Shown in pieces: positions 10,856-22,552 of a stretch of 64,000 bases of DNA. This DNA comes from Paramyrothecium sp. XJ0827. Lineage: Eukaryota; Ascomycota; Sordariomycetes; Hypocreales; Stachybotryaceae. The notes beneath the pieces are model-generated. The model saw only the letters and a program-made list of their open reading frames with translations, searched no databases and was not told the DNA's origin. The stretch covers positions 3,472,001 through 3,536,000 of the forward strand of contig JAJFPB010000004.1 in the NCBI GenBank assembly GCA_020881915.1, written 5' to 3'. How positions within the stretch are numbered: position 1 is the stretch's first letter; each line of letters opens with the position of its first letter. The translations under genes were made by a program, and so were the position numbers.

Positions 10856-13324
10856 CCGGGATGGTGGGTCAGGAGGGAGGAAGGGGACTGAGCAGAGGTG
10901 GAGGGAAGGGAGGGGACAGATAGTTTAGATGACATGCCGCGGTGTCATGTTGAGGAAAAAAGCAAGGAGAGAAGGAAGATGGAAGCATGTTGCCGTCGTT
11001 GGAGAGTTGATGGGCGCCATATTCCGGCGGGCTGGAACCGGGGCCCATGGCTCATGTGGCCGCCGGAGGACGGACTCTGGAGTCTGGACCCCAGTTCTGC
11101 ACCGTCGCATACATGCAGTAGTCTGGTGGATCGTTAGCGGAGAGGCTGCCGTTCCAACACTTACCTAGACCACCAGGCTTTCACACGATATCACCTGCAA
11201 TGTATTTGATATCGACCCATGCGGATGAGGGTGAAGGCTGCAAGGGCTCGCCAGGCGCCAGGGATGGGAGGTGATGGCACGGCCTGTCTTTGACGGGAGG
11301 GGACCAGAACCCGTAGCCGCGAGATGAGTTTCTCCCTCCCTCGGGCTGCGAACCTGGTACCAGAACACGTTTCCCCCTTGCCCGTCGGTCCCGATGGCTC
11401 AGATCTTGCACCCTCCCACCCCCCCAAATCCTTCCATCTCGAATGTCTCTGTTTGCCACGTTTTTTTCCCATCCCACGACCCGTGCGTCTGGGGTTCCCT
11501 GCGCGCGCGGGCTTGGTGGTGGAAGGTGGTAGTGGTGGTTCTGTCTCACAGAAGTCCTGGCGAGGAGAAGGGGGATGGACTTGCGAGAGACAAGACAAAA
11601 AGCCATGGCTGGGGGTTGGAGGGGGCCGTCAGGCAAAGACAGGAAGGATATAGAGTCAAGGAACGGGGACCTAGAGTCAACACACACGCATTGGGACTCA
11701 GAAGCATACCGGTCCCATGTCTTGTGCGTTTTGGCGTGTGTCAGTGTGGGTGGACGAAGGTCTCTGAATCTCTTCTTCTTCTCCTACTCTTCTGCTCTCT
11801 GCACCACCAACAACGTGCGCCTCTCTGTCCCAGCACCACGCAAACGTAGACGATGGTCTCAACGGAAGTGCTAGCTCGCCCAAAGCCACGTGCGCCGGTC
11901 AGCCCTTCCCTTCCTCGGGCCCCCCCCTCCATCTTCCTTTCTGTGAGACAAAGAGTTTCTCATAGATTGAGTCTGGGTGAAGCCGCGTGCATTGAGCTGA
12001 TGCACTTGCACAAGCTAGTTTCGGGGTGCTATCATGGGGGGACGCATCGACAAGTCCGGGGTGCCAGAGGTGACGGGGCTCAGATATTCCCCTGTCGACC
12101 CAAAGACCCAGCGAGCTGGAACCCCCTCCCTTCCCTGCCCCTTCACCCTGCCCTGGGATAGCGGCAGCACAGAGGAGAGGACTGTACGGCACGGCCTCAG
12201 CCGATGCACGGGTTAGCTTGGGGACAGGGGGACACCGTTGATGCGAGCACCATGCTTCTGCTTGGAAGCGTAGGGCCAGGGACTTCTCCCCACACCGAAT
12301 GCACCTGCTCGTATGCATTACTGTAAGTCAGGACGTCGTAGGATATCTTTAGACACGATGCATCCTGAAAGCATCACTAGAGCTGCGGTGGTGGATGGGC
12401 GTTCTCTTTACGGAAAAGGCAGTGCAATGTAGGGTCATGCAGTGGAAGAGCAAGCAGAGAGAAAAAAGAAGCAATGTGATGTTGTCCCGTACCTTGACCT
12501 AAATCCGCCAAGAGGAATCTAGACTACGGTATAACGGAGACAAGCTTACGCTAACAAGGGAACGACGATAAGGCACGCACGGGGCCAAAGTACTTTACCC
12601 TGCCTTGTATGATAGCCGGAGAGAAGGGCGACGGGACGAGGGGTTGGCGTGCGAAGCTAGTATCTAGTAGTTTGTTTACTTTGCCCGTGGTCTGCCAATG
12701 ACCACGAGATACCTTGCCTTAGCCTCCAGCTTCAGTCGTGATAAAAATCTCCGTCCTGCAGGGAGAATCATATGCTATGGCGAGCCCTAGCCCGGGGTGT
12801 CGTGAGATTAGCATTATTATGGAGCTGCCGAGGGATACCGTGGTTCGGCTTGTTTCTCCGAGCACATGTTTGCCGTCTTCAGCAGCACGGGTGTCTTGGT
12901 GAAATGCCGGCATGCCCAAAAACAGCAGCAGGACGTCTTGGGTCGAAAAAGATACAGACGAGTGTCTTGCGCTTGCTAGAGTGGCATCGGGCTGTGGGCT
13001 TCTCGACGTGGCATGGACGGGCCTCGCGAATGTAGGCACGTCCTTTTGGGTTATTTACAGCTACGATGAGGACTGCATCAAGACGACTGGGCATCGAACC
13101 CGGCCGCTGCAGCCCCAATCGGAGAACAGCTTGGGAAGTGAGAGAATAAAAAAAGAAGAGGGAAAGAAGGAAAAAAGCACGCAAGACCTGGGATTTTTCG
13201 GACAAGGCCTCATCTCATGCCTGCACTGCAACGTCTAATTTGGCTTCCTTGCGCATAATCGTGGTGGCTTTGCATGGCTTTGTTCGTCGGTACCCCATAC
13301 AGAAGTGGTCTCCAGGGAAAGGAT

Positions 13325-13373
13325 GGTAAGGTAGGCTCAGGTTCAGGTGCATGTAAGGTAGGTAAGGTAAGGT
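13325..13373. repeat. GGTAA/GGTA pentamer cluster
   Basis: Several GGTAAGGTA units with interruptions lie about 0.7 kb upstream of the metacaspase start codon. It is the same motif as the other intergenic clusters. Confidence 0.7.
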
Positions 13374-13430
13374 GGTAGAGGAACGGTACGTACACGCGCA
13401 TGCGAGCGCACACAGCACACAGCACACAGC

Positions 13431-13457
13431 GGCGGCGGCAGCAGCAGCAGCAGCAGC
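13431..13457. repeat. CGG/CAG trinucleotide microsatellite
   Basis: Three GGC units are followed by about six CAG/GCA units, directly after CA-rich repeats of the type ACACAGC. It is noncoding, upstream of the metacaspase leader. Confidence 0.8.
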
Positions 13458-13600
13458 GAATTGGGGCCCTGGCTTGGCCTGGCCTGTGACAGCCGAGAAA
13501 TAATTCTTCTGCCTAGTCGTGGGCCACTCCCCCCCTCCTCTCCTACCCTACCTACCCTTTTGTTTTTTCAGATCTTCACTATCACCACACCGGTCCAACC

Positions 13601-13612
13601 ATGGCGGGCTAG
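13601..13612 (+). promoter_or_regulatory. Possible upstream mini-ORF in metacaspase leader
   Basis: ATG GCG GGC TAG encodes three residues in the pyrimidine-rich region before the metacaspase gene, with a good context (ACCATGG). It could repress or reset translation only if the transcript starts upstream of it, which the sequence alone cannot show. Confidence 0.3.
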
Positions 13613-14084
13613 GTCAATGTGGAGCTCGGCTGAGACCATACTCTCAGATTCCGCTTTCTCTCCAAAAGTTATCGTCCTGCGCTTTACCTACCGACAACGA
13701 GCTGCCATAGCGACTCCATCCCTCGTCTCTCGGCCACATCCTATAAAGTCTACCGCGGCATCCTTTTGCTCCGATTCTGCGCCCGCAGTATCTCCGTCTC
13801 TCCCCCTCATCATCCTGTGCCCATCTTCTTCAATTCTCCACGCGACCCAACGACGGCTACATCGGAACGACGCCCAGACACACTACCGATCTGACACTCC
13901 GCCCTACCCTGTCCGTCTTGCCTTACCTCACCGCGCCTCGCCTCGCCGCCGCACCTCGTTTGGCCCAACCACCAAAAAAACCGACTTCGCACTCCTTCGC
14001 CCGCACGAACCATTTTCCCACCTACTCTGTACTCGAAACTCAAATCACAACATCTCCTTTCCGAACAAGAAACGCGACCCTGCT

Positions 14085-16249
14085 ATGTCGGGATACCCAG
14101 GCTACAACAGCGGTGCACGCTACGGCGCGCCAGCGCAGCCGTACCAGGGTAGCTACTATCCGTATGACCGCCTCCTCCACCGCCGGCCGCGTCATGGTCC
14201 CTTGGGAATCGCGCTGACCTGCTCCCTCAATGCTACAGACAGCAACCTTCCTACAACAATTTCCCTCCTCAGGGCCAGCATCCTCCTCAGCAGCAATCCT
14301 ACGGCTACCAGCAGCCCGCTCAGCAATATGGCTACCAGGTATGTCAAGCTCATGGCCCATGGCCGTGTGAACTTTCAGGACCAATTTGCTGATGCCCGAC
14401 CTTTTTTGTCACGGCAGCAGCAACAGCCTCCCCCGCAACAACAATTCGGCCACTATGGCCAACAACCGACGCCACAGCCCAACTACAACAACCGTCCTCG
14501 TAAGCCACACCTGCGAGGCGACCTGCCGAAACCCTGCGACGCTGTGAGCTAACCTGCTGCCCTCTAGCCATGCCGCCCGTAAACTCCAACTCTTACAACC
14601 AAGGTGCCCCTCCCCCACCACCAGCAGGCCCGCAACAATTCGGCCACGGCGCTCCCCAGAACTACAGCTTCAAGTACTCCAATTGCACCGGCCGGAGGAA
14701 AGCCCTGCTCATCGGCATCAACTATTTCGGCCAGCGTGGTCAGCTTCGAGGATGCATCAACGACGTCCGCAACATGACCGCCTACTTGGCCGAGCACTTC
14801 GGCTACAAGAGGGAGGACATGGTCATCTTGACTGATGACCAGCAGAACCCCATGAGCCAACCCACCAAGCAAAACATCTTGCGGGCCATGCATTGGCTGG
14901 TCAAGGACGCAAGGCCCAATGACTCCCTCTTCTTTCACTACTCAGGTATGTGCTTGTTGCTTCGCCATGAGTTCTGCTGCTAACCGTATGCTCAGGCCAC
15001 GGCGGTCAGACCAAGGACCTGGATGGCGACGAGCCTGACGGCTACGACGAGGTCATTTACCCCGTCGACTTCCGGCAGACCGGCCACATTACGGATGACG
15101 AGATGCACCGCATCATGGTCTCGCCCCTCCAAGCCGGCGTCAGGCTGACAGCCATTTTCGACTCATGTCATTCTGGCACGGCACTGGACCTTCCCTACAT
15201 CTACTCTACCCAAGGCATCCTCAAGGAGCCCAACCTGGCCAAGGAGGCTGGTCAAGGCTTGCTCGGCGTCATTTCTTCCTACAGCCAGGGAGACCTCGGA
15301 GGCGTTGCCAACAACCTCATCGGTTTCTTCAAGAAGGCCACAAGTGGCGAGGAGGCACACAACCGTGCCATCGCGACCAAAACTTCCCCTGCCGACGTTA
15401 TTATGCTCTCTGGTAGCAAGGACGATCAGACATCGTGGGTCTACCCTCCGCATGCAATTCCCCTTTACCCCGGACACATGGCTCCCGCTCCCATTTACAT
15501 CTAATGCCCTTTCCTGTTCGCGCCTTTTGTGTTTGCTCTTTTTTGTTTTATTCCCCGGTTATGAAGGGCCAAGTCTGCATTGTTCGCTAGGCATATGAGT
15601 TCTCCATCATGAAAAGGAACGGTACACCCTGGTTTATACCCCGATACTGGGTGCGGGAATGGCGTTTCAGGATCATATAGAATCTGAGCATGGCTTGGAG
15701 TATTAGGCTGGGCTTCAAGTTGCATCAAGGCATTAGGCAAGCGTTGGCCAAGGCTTGCTGGGATTACGAAGGGAAGGGTTAATGGGTTTGGTTTGGCAAT
15801 TTGGAGTTATTAACATATATTATTTTTTTGGACGCTCTGAGTGTCGAGTGCAGCCTCTACGGCCGCAGCTCGCCACTCAGGGCGACGGGTCACGTTGGTT
15901 CACCGTGAACCCTGGGAAGTTTCCCAGCTGGCGTCACGATTCCCTCACCTCGCAGCACCATCCGCCGCATTGCTCCGATCACAAGCTGACCAAGCCTACA
16001 GTGCCGACGCTACCATTGCCTCTCAAGCCACAGGCGCCATGTCCTGGGCTTTCGTCACAGCTCTAAAGAAGAACCCCCAGCAGAGCTACGTGCAGCTCCT
16101 CAACAGCATCCGTGATGAGCTAGCCACCCGCTATTCGCAAAAGCCCCAGCTCTCGTGCAGTCACCCTCTCAGTGAGTCGACCTCCCGCGGTGCCCGTGTT
16201 GTCGCTTCTAACCTTTCTCGAAGACACCAACCTTCGTTTCATCCTGTAA
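14085..16249 (+). CDS. MCA1/casA: Metacaspase (caspase-like Arg/Lys cysteine protease, type I)
   Basis: Seven exons: 14085-14161, 14239-14338, 14418-14499, 14568-14945, 14996-15434, 16002-16171, 16224-16249, giving 423 aa. The N-terminal prodomain (about 1-105) is rich in Gln, Pro, Gly and Tyr, as in type I fungal metacaspases. The p20-like part holds [13 protein letters not shown], the catalytic His214 in HYSGHGGQ and the catalytic Cys270 in FDSCHSG. The C-terminal part holds [29 protein letters not shown] and the closing SCSHPL. The family cleaves after Arg or Lys, depends on calcium, and acts in stress response, proteostasis and cell death. Intron 5 (15435-16001, 567 bp) is far longer than the others (50-78 bp) and has a weak donor GTGGGT, but the phase and a CTGAC branch site fit. 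The frame stays open upstream to 13461, so a longer N-terminus cannot be excluded; I chose the start that gives the usual metacaspase prodomain. Confidence 0.95.
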
Positions 16250-16974
16250 CCCATGACACCCCCTCAGCGGCGTGCGGTTTGTGTTCTTGACCGCCTCCGG
16301 CTTGTACATGATCTCCCATCTTGGCATACTTCCTCATGACAGCGCATTGGTTCTTCGCTTGTTTTGGATTGCGGCCTACGGGCAGGTACCTCTCTTGGAT
16401 AAATAATGGATGGCAAAATGAGTGGCTGCAATTCCGTTGCATGTTTTACGATTTTACGCAAGCCCAGCTATGTTGAATGTTTGAACTTTTGAATACGTGA
16501 TTTCGGCGCGACCCTGTTCCTCAGGATCTTTCGAAGATTGTTCACATGCGGTTGACGGAACTCACTCGATGGCATATGCGATGAAGGAATTGTTTGGCGC
16601 TCATGAAAATCACAAGATTGATGTTCAACTTGATTTAATTCAGACTTTGCAAGCCAATTTAATGCCCGTGAACCGAGAACCCCCCCCCTGTCAAAACAGG
16701 GACCATACCATCCGTAACTTGCGCCGATGCCCCATGCTTACTGATTCCAAACACTTATCCTTACCAGTCGTAACCATCTGTGCTACCCAAGACCAATTCG
16801 CGTTTAGAAACACAACACTCAACAGACAGCTTCCGCAAGCCGTTGCTCCAATTCCGCTCTGTCATGGTGAATTCGAAAGCAAACCGACCACTTGGAGGCT
16901 CTTGATCATCCTCCCAAACCTCCTCTTCGTCTCGGAAAGTGAAGGTATAGATACTTCCCCTTCATCGTCGTCCG
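16250..16974. other. Intergenic region between convergent genes
   Basis: This holds the 3' ends of the metacaspase (+) and the ApsB-like gene (-). It contains a run of C leading into a small hairpin (stem CCCTGT/ACAGGG, loop CAAA, 16686-16701). No gene was seen. Confidence 0.6.
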
Positions 16975-19900
16975 TTAAGCCTCCACCCGCACGACCTTGA
17001 GCTGCCGCGCCTTCCTAGACCGACGCTGCTCCTCGTTGGCGGCCGCCAGCTTTCGCCTGACGACCTCCTGGGCCGCCCAGCCGCGCGCGGCCACGCGCAT
17101 GCGGGCGATGAAGCGCGCCGCGAGGAGAGCCGTCTTCAGGGCCCGCCTGGGCTTGGGCACGGCGGTGGAGCTGCTGCTGCCTCCGCCGGCGCCGGCGGAA
17201 GACCCAGGCGCGGGGAGGGCCTTGCGGCTGCCGAGGAGCTTGGTGCGGATGTGCTCGAGTTCGCGGAGTTGAGCTTTGTTGCTGTAGGTAGGGAAAAGGG
17301 GTTGGTTAGCCACTCGAATCTCTTCACGGAAATCACGGGGTTTCGAGCATTGTGAACGTACCAAGCGTTTGCCACGTCGAGCTGTAGCTGGACAAACTTC
17401 TTTGCAAAGGCGGCGTCGGCGCGGAGCGACGCCTCGCGCTCCCACCGGGCCTGCATCCACTCCATCTGCATCACCATGCCGCGCAGCTCCTTCTTGTGGC
17501 GGTCCTCCGCGCCCTCGGCGGCTCGGATGAGCGTCTCGAGCGCCTCGCTGTCGACCTGCCGGTCGTCCTCTTTGGCCACGGCCCGCTGCGTCCGGTCGTG
17601 ACGCGGTGTGTGCTTAGCACCGGCGCCGGTAGCAGCAGCGGCGGCGGCAGCCGCGGAACGGAGCCGCTGCATGTCCCGCTGCAGCTTCTCGGTGCTCATG
17701 CGGTACGCGGCGCGCTCGCTGCGGGTGCGCTCGAGCTTGCGGCGGAGTGAGGCCTCGGACGCGACGAGCCCGTCGATCAGCTCCTGCTGTTGGCGGACGT
17801 CGTGCTCGAGGTTTTCGACCTCGGCTTGTGTCCTGCGCAGGTGCCGCTCGTGCTTGTTCGTATCGGTCTGTGAAGCCTGGGCGGCGGCGCGCTCCCGCTC
17901 CGCCTTTTCAAGCTTGTGCTTGAGCCGTTGCAGCGCTCTTTCGTGCTGGGCCACTGCTTCCTCGGCCTGCTGGTTCGCGTGCTCGAGAACCTCTTCGAGC
18001 ACGAGCTTCTGGTCTTCCGAGTCGTTGAGCTGTTGCATCAGGTCTTGTGTAGCCTGCGAAGCTTTGCGTTCCACCTCCCGGCTCTTTGTCTTCGTTTCAT
18101 GCAAGGACTTGAGAGCAGCCGTTAGCTGTTGTCGGAGAGCTGAGGCTTCCTTGTCGTCGCTTTCCAATCCGCCCGAGGTTGACCGTGGAGACGTTATCAA
18201 CCGCGTGATTTCTTTGTCGTGAAGTTGGCGCTCGAGCTCAGCTATCCGCTTCTTGAAATCCTTCACAGTATCCCTGTGACCATGCTCCCGCTGCAGGAAC
18301 TCTAGCTCTTTCTGGCGCGCATTGGATAGGTCCTTGCGCATGACAGATAGTTCGCTGTTGCCCTCCGAACCGACCGGCACCTCGGCCACTGCAAGCTCCA
18401 TTTGGTGTTCCTCTATACGGCGTTCGAGTTCGCGGATAGTACGGCGAGCCGAGACAAGGTCGTGGCTTTCCGTAGAAGAGGATTGCCGTAACTTGGTCTG
18501 AAGCTGCAGGATTTCTTGGCCAAGACGCTCTTCCTCCTCGGCCGCTTTTTCAATCTCATCCTCCAGGGTCTTCTCGATGGCCTGCTGCTGCTCCTTGATC
18601 ATCCTGTTTTCCTCCTTTAGGCGACGAACCTCGTTGTCCAACTTTAATTTTGCGGTACGCAGGTCGAGGCGTTCCTGGTCAACGCGAAGCGTGTCATTGT
18701 CCTGCATCCTCGAACGGCGCAGCTGTGTATTGAGCTCGTCACGTTCCGCTTCTGCCTCGGCTAGAGAGCCCCTGACCTTGTGAAGCTCGATGCTGGAGCT
18801 GGCAAGCTGATCCTGAAGCGACTGCTTTTCCTTGCCAACCTTTTCCAGTTGCGTCTTGGCGTCCGATAGTTCCCATTTCAACCGTGCAACCGATTCGCTA
18901 GATGCCTGAGCATTCTGATTCGAAGCAGCCATGGTTGATTGTGCGGAATCGGCGGATCGCCGAAGCTCTGTAAGCTGTGTTCGGAGGTCCTCGCATTCCT
19001 TCTTCGCATTCTGCAGTTCTTGACGCGCCGGACCTGCTTCATCGTCCAAGGTTGTCTGAAGCACTTCGACCTCATCCTCCAGCGCAGCCACCCGTTCAGA
19101 TTGCGTCTTGTAATCAACTCGGGTCTGTCGCAACTCGTCGCGGACGGCGGATAATTCATTGCGCAGCCCGGTAAGGAGGGTTTGCCGTGTCTCCAGCGCA
19201 TCCTGAAGATCTTCGATCTGCCTGGCGAGGACACCTTCCTCGCTTTTATGACGTTCGGCTTCGCTGTGGATGGCTGCCTGTAGTTTGGACTCCTTGTCAG
19301 ACAGCGCGCCCTCTGCCTCACGAAGTCGGTCAATGGTTCGCTGTAAGCCGGCAGCCTTTTCCTCGGCACGGTCCCTTTCCGACTCAAGAGTCTGCTTCTC
19401 CGTCTCCCACTTTTCGCTGTCGTTGTCGTAGAGGTTGTCTTTCTCTCGGATCTCTGCTTGAAGGTCTGAGATTTCGTCATTCAGGCGCTGCACTTCGTCT
19501 TGGTATTGATTGCGGAGATCCTTTTCGATCTCGAGGGCGTGCTCTCGCTCTTCTGCGAGGCTTTGCTCGAGTTCGTCCATTTCCTTCTCCAGTTTATCCA
19601 CATCCCGCTGGAGAGCGGCAGCCTCACTGGCAAGTGAGTCATGACGCGATTGAAGAAGGTCTTTCTCTTCAGCCTGAACGAGGAGCCTCTCCTCCAGTTC
19701 TTGGATCCTGGCTGACCCGGACTGTTGATCCTTTTGGGTATTTGATTGCTGCTTCTGTAGATCTTGGATGGTGGATTTGAGCACCTCGTTCTCTCGGTTT
19801 ACTGCTGCAAATTGCTTCTCGATTTTGGCGTATTCTTGGCTGGAGCTGTCGAGCTCGTCTTGAAGCCGCAATATCCTTTCTTCAGTTTGGCGAGACAAAC

Positions 19901-21185
19901 CCTTCGTTACCATAGATTTGTCAACCATTTCCTCTTGTAGTTCCTGCAAGTCGCCCTCGGCTCGATCCTTTTCTGCTAGGGCTTCCTCCATCTTTTCTTT
20001 GGTTTCCTCCAATTGGTCTTCGAGACGACGGACCCTTGCTTCTAGATCTTCAATGGTTCCTTTGGCTTCCTCGAGTTCCTCGTTGTCATGGCTCTGGGTA
20101 GCTTGTTCCAGCTCGACAATTTTCCGGAGGGCGTCTTTGGCCTTTTCGTCGGCTTCGTCGAATTTGTCCTTCATGTCCTCCAGCTCATCCTCCCGTTCGG
20201 TCAAAATACGGTCCTTATCGCGGAGCTCTGCTTCGAGATCTTCAATGTCGTCCCTCAATTTCTGCAGCTGCTCGTCATCTTTTTGTCCTTGGCTAACCTG
20301 GCGCTGAAGGTCTTCGAGATCGGCTTCACGGTCTTCTAGTGTTTGCCGTAGCTTGTCCATCTCGGCACGCTGATTTCCGTCGGCGTATTTACGCTTCGCC
20401 TTTTCCTGTAGCTCCATCATCTGCTGTCGGTAGCTTTCGAGGTCGCGTTCAGCTGTTGTGAGGTGTTTCTTGTACCGGTGGAGCTCTCTCTGCATTGTGA
20501 CTTTGTCGACCTTGAGCTCAGTATTCTCTTTTAGCGCCGCCTCGCTGAAGCCGGGGCCGGCCTTTCTAAGCGCGTCCTCCAGGAAGTGAATCTTTAACTT
20601 GAGACCAAAGTTCTCCTTCTCGATCCTATCGATAACGTTCTCCTGTTCGCGCAGAGAGAGCTGGTTCCCGTCTTGCAGAGGTCCCTTGTCACCCCCCCTT
20701 CGTTTAGGCATCGCCAACGGTGTAGATGTAGTGCTGCTGGCGTCCACCTGTGGAAGAGTCGCATCGATGTAGGACTGGTTGCGCGATGCGGTGAAGGTTG
20801 ACATGTCGGCGCGCGGTGTCAGATCTGCCTCTTCGATTCGACCTAATCCTGGCGTGGTGGATAGAGAGGCGCCGTTCTCTTTCCCGCGGCGCCTAACACT
20901 GTTTCTGGTTGCCGATTTAAGAAGCGGCGTGAATTCACCGCCACCGATACTGGCGGGAAGATTTCGTCGGTCGGCAAGGGGCCCTCGCTGTCGCGGAGTC
21001 CGTAGGCTGACTCCATTTGAGCGGCCATTGCGAAGCTGTTGTAGGAAGTTGTCCTCCTTGTTCGGCGACTGGAACGATGCCTCCTGGGAGATGTCGGCGA
21101 AATCGGGTTGCTGGCTGAGGTACGTCGCGTCTCCGAGATTTGTTCGTGGGGTGTCTAGCACGCCACCGAAGCCCGGTCGAGCCAT
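16975..21185 (-). CDS. apsB: Microtubule-organising coiled-coil protein with CM1 motif (ApsB/Mto1 type)
   Basis: Exons 21185-17362 and 17281-16975 encode 1,376 aa. The 80-bp intron (donor GTACGT, acceptor CTACAG) lies near the C-terminus; reading through it gives a false early stop. The first ATG in frame is at 21185 (MARPGFGG). The N-terminal 170 residues are Ser/Pro/Arg-rich. The CM1 (centrosomin motif 1) follows at about 175-210 (LREQENVIDRIEKENFGLKL), which in relatives recruits the gamma-tubulin complex. Nearly all of the next 950 residues are heptad-rich coiled coil. The tail has ANACNKAQLRELEHIRTKLL, which resembles the Mto2-binding region, and a basic end. Family members nucleate cytoplasmic microtubules at spindle pole bodies and septa. 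It is convergent with the metacaspase and divergent from the F-box gene. Confidence 0.9.
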
Positions 21186-22552
21186 CGAGGCGACTGCGAC
21201 GACAAAACAGCTACCAAGGGGCAAGCGAGTATGCTAGAGTAGAAGTGCGCTGCGCGGGTAGCGCATATCAACGTGGTGACGCGCGGAAATCGACCAGATG
21301 GGCAAGACGTGTTGGATTGGATCTCGGGTTCCGACTTGCGAAAGACTAGGTGTCGGTCTGAAAGGTTGCTGATGTGCGAGCTATGCCGTGTAGTCGTGGT
21401 GAGGAGCGGTGTTGCGAGCCATTGACGTCGAAAATAAACCATACACGATGCGCGCCTTGGGTATGAGGTACCTTAAGTGGTGGAGGAGGAGGTGGTGGAG
21501 GTACGTATCGTATAATTTTGACGAGAGGCACGCGTTGGGCTTGTTTACTTTACAACCGCTTCCGGGCTAGCGCCCACGAGAATGCTAGATCTGTGGGGTC
21601 GGCTTAGCGACCAATGGCAGTACACGCAGCGCAGGGTTGGAGGGGTCGTGGGCTTGGCTACCTTAGCACAGCGCGATCTAGGCGCTGCCGTCAGTGAAGG
21701 GAGCCGCTGTCAGTGCGCCGCGGGACGCTGAGATTGCTGGCATTCCGCTGCGATGCGATCGACCGCCTGCAATTGGAAGCGCTATCTGCAGGCGGGCGTA
21801 TCTGGGCATGCCTGTGCATTCTATCATCTGCACAGGCGGCGGCCGTGGGCCTCTGCAGGATTTGCTGGGAAATAGGGCCTCGACTACCTACCACACTCTA
21901 CATGGCAAAATCGAGACTCAGCAACGCTCATGCGGAGCTGCATCCCTTACCTGGCACACTGCGGCGGCGGAGTGCCCTGTGGAGAGATAAGGCAAGGTAC
22001 CTTACCTTAGGTTACCTTACTGTGCTGTGCTGTGCAAAGCCCTCGAGCACTACAGCGCAGCCCATCAATCCACAGAGGCTTTCCCGTGGGCAAGGCAATT
22101 TTCATCCCATCCATGACGTGGCGCACGCACCCATCGACAAGCGGTACCTCTGCCCCTCGCTGTTAGCCAGCAGCGCCACGCTGTGCGGTGCCACTAACTG
22201 AGGTACCTGCGGTCCAGCAGCACTCTCCTCTTCCACACCTTTTGTCAATGTGATATAAGAGGTAAACTACGGCCATGACAGATCTAGCGACTCATTCCTT
22301 CAGCCTACATTAGCTCCTTCGAGCTTCATCCCCCCAATATCCAGGACGCCTCGGTCAATGCCAATCACTTAGGCCCCAGCCCGCAAAGGCTCCTGCAGCT
22401 CCGTCAGCACCCCTGCTGCAAATCTTGATTCTCCAGTCTTTGTTGTAGACGTCAAAGCTGCGGCGACCTCCTCCTGCTCCTCCTTCGCTCTCCCTCCTCC
22501 TCCTTCTCCTGCTCCTACTCCTCCTCATCCTCATCCTTCGGCTGAACTCAGC
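21186..22552. other. Divergent intergenic region (ApsB-like / F-box gene)
   Basis: This 1.4 kb holds both promoters. It contains a pentamer cluster (21989-22020), a TGTTTAC forkhead-type motif at about 21543 and a strongly pyrimidine-rich leader (22469-22545) just before the F-box gene start. No ORF with protein-like texture was seen. Confidence 0.6.
21989..22020. repeat. GGTACC-centred TTACC pentamer cluster
   Basis: The block reads AAGGCAAGGTACCTTACC and continues with CTTAC units. GGTACC sits at the point where the pentamer changes orientation, as it does in the 3041 and 52896 clusters. Confidence 0.7.

Larger units (their letters stand above)
7040..14084. other. Gene-poor region, 7 kb, no gene found
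   Basis: No convincing coding region was found on either strand. The longest ORFs (for example 9374-10150 plus, 8830-9300 plus) have random composition, overlap equally long ORFs in other frames and lack splice-supported extensions. Items seen: an inverted repeat at 10774-10855; a GGTAA cluster at 13325-13373; CA-rich then CGG/CAG tandem repeats at 13401-13457; a pyrimidine-rich stretch from about 13500 that looks like the metacaspase leader. I could not identify a tRNA, 5S rRNA or snRNA. Confidence 0.55.

Noticed and set aside
13081..13150. Minus-strand GGTTCGATGCC resembling a tRNA T arm
   Set aside because: No matching acceptor strand or D arm upstream, and the T stem has a mismatch.
15435..16001. 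snoRNA hosted in the long metacaspase intron
   Set aside because: No properly spaced C (RTGATGA) and D (CTGA) boxes were seen.
17136..17361. C-terminal tail of the ApsB-like ORF read through the intron
   Set aside because: The join at 17362/17281 restores a conserved tail in another frame; the read-through ends in low-complexity Pro/Ala sequence.
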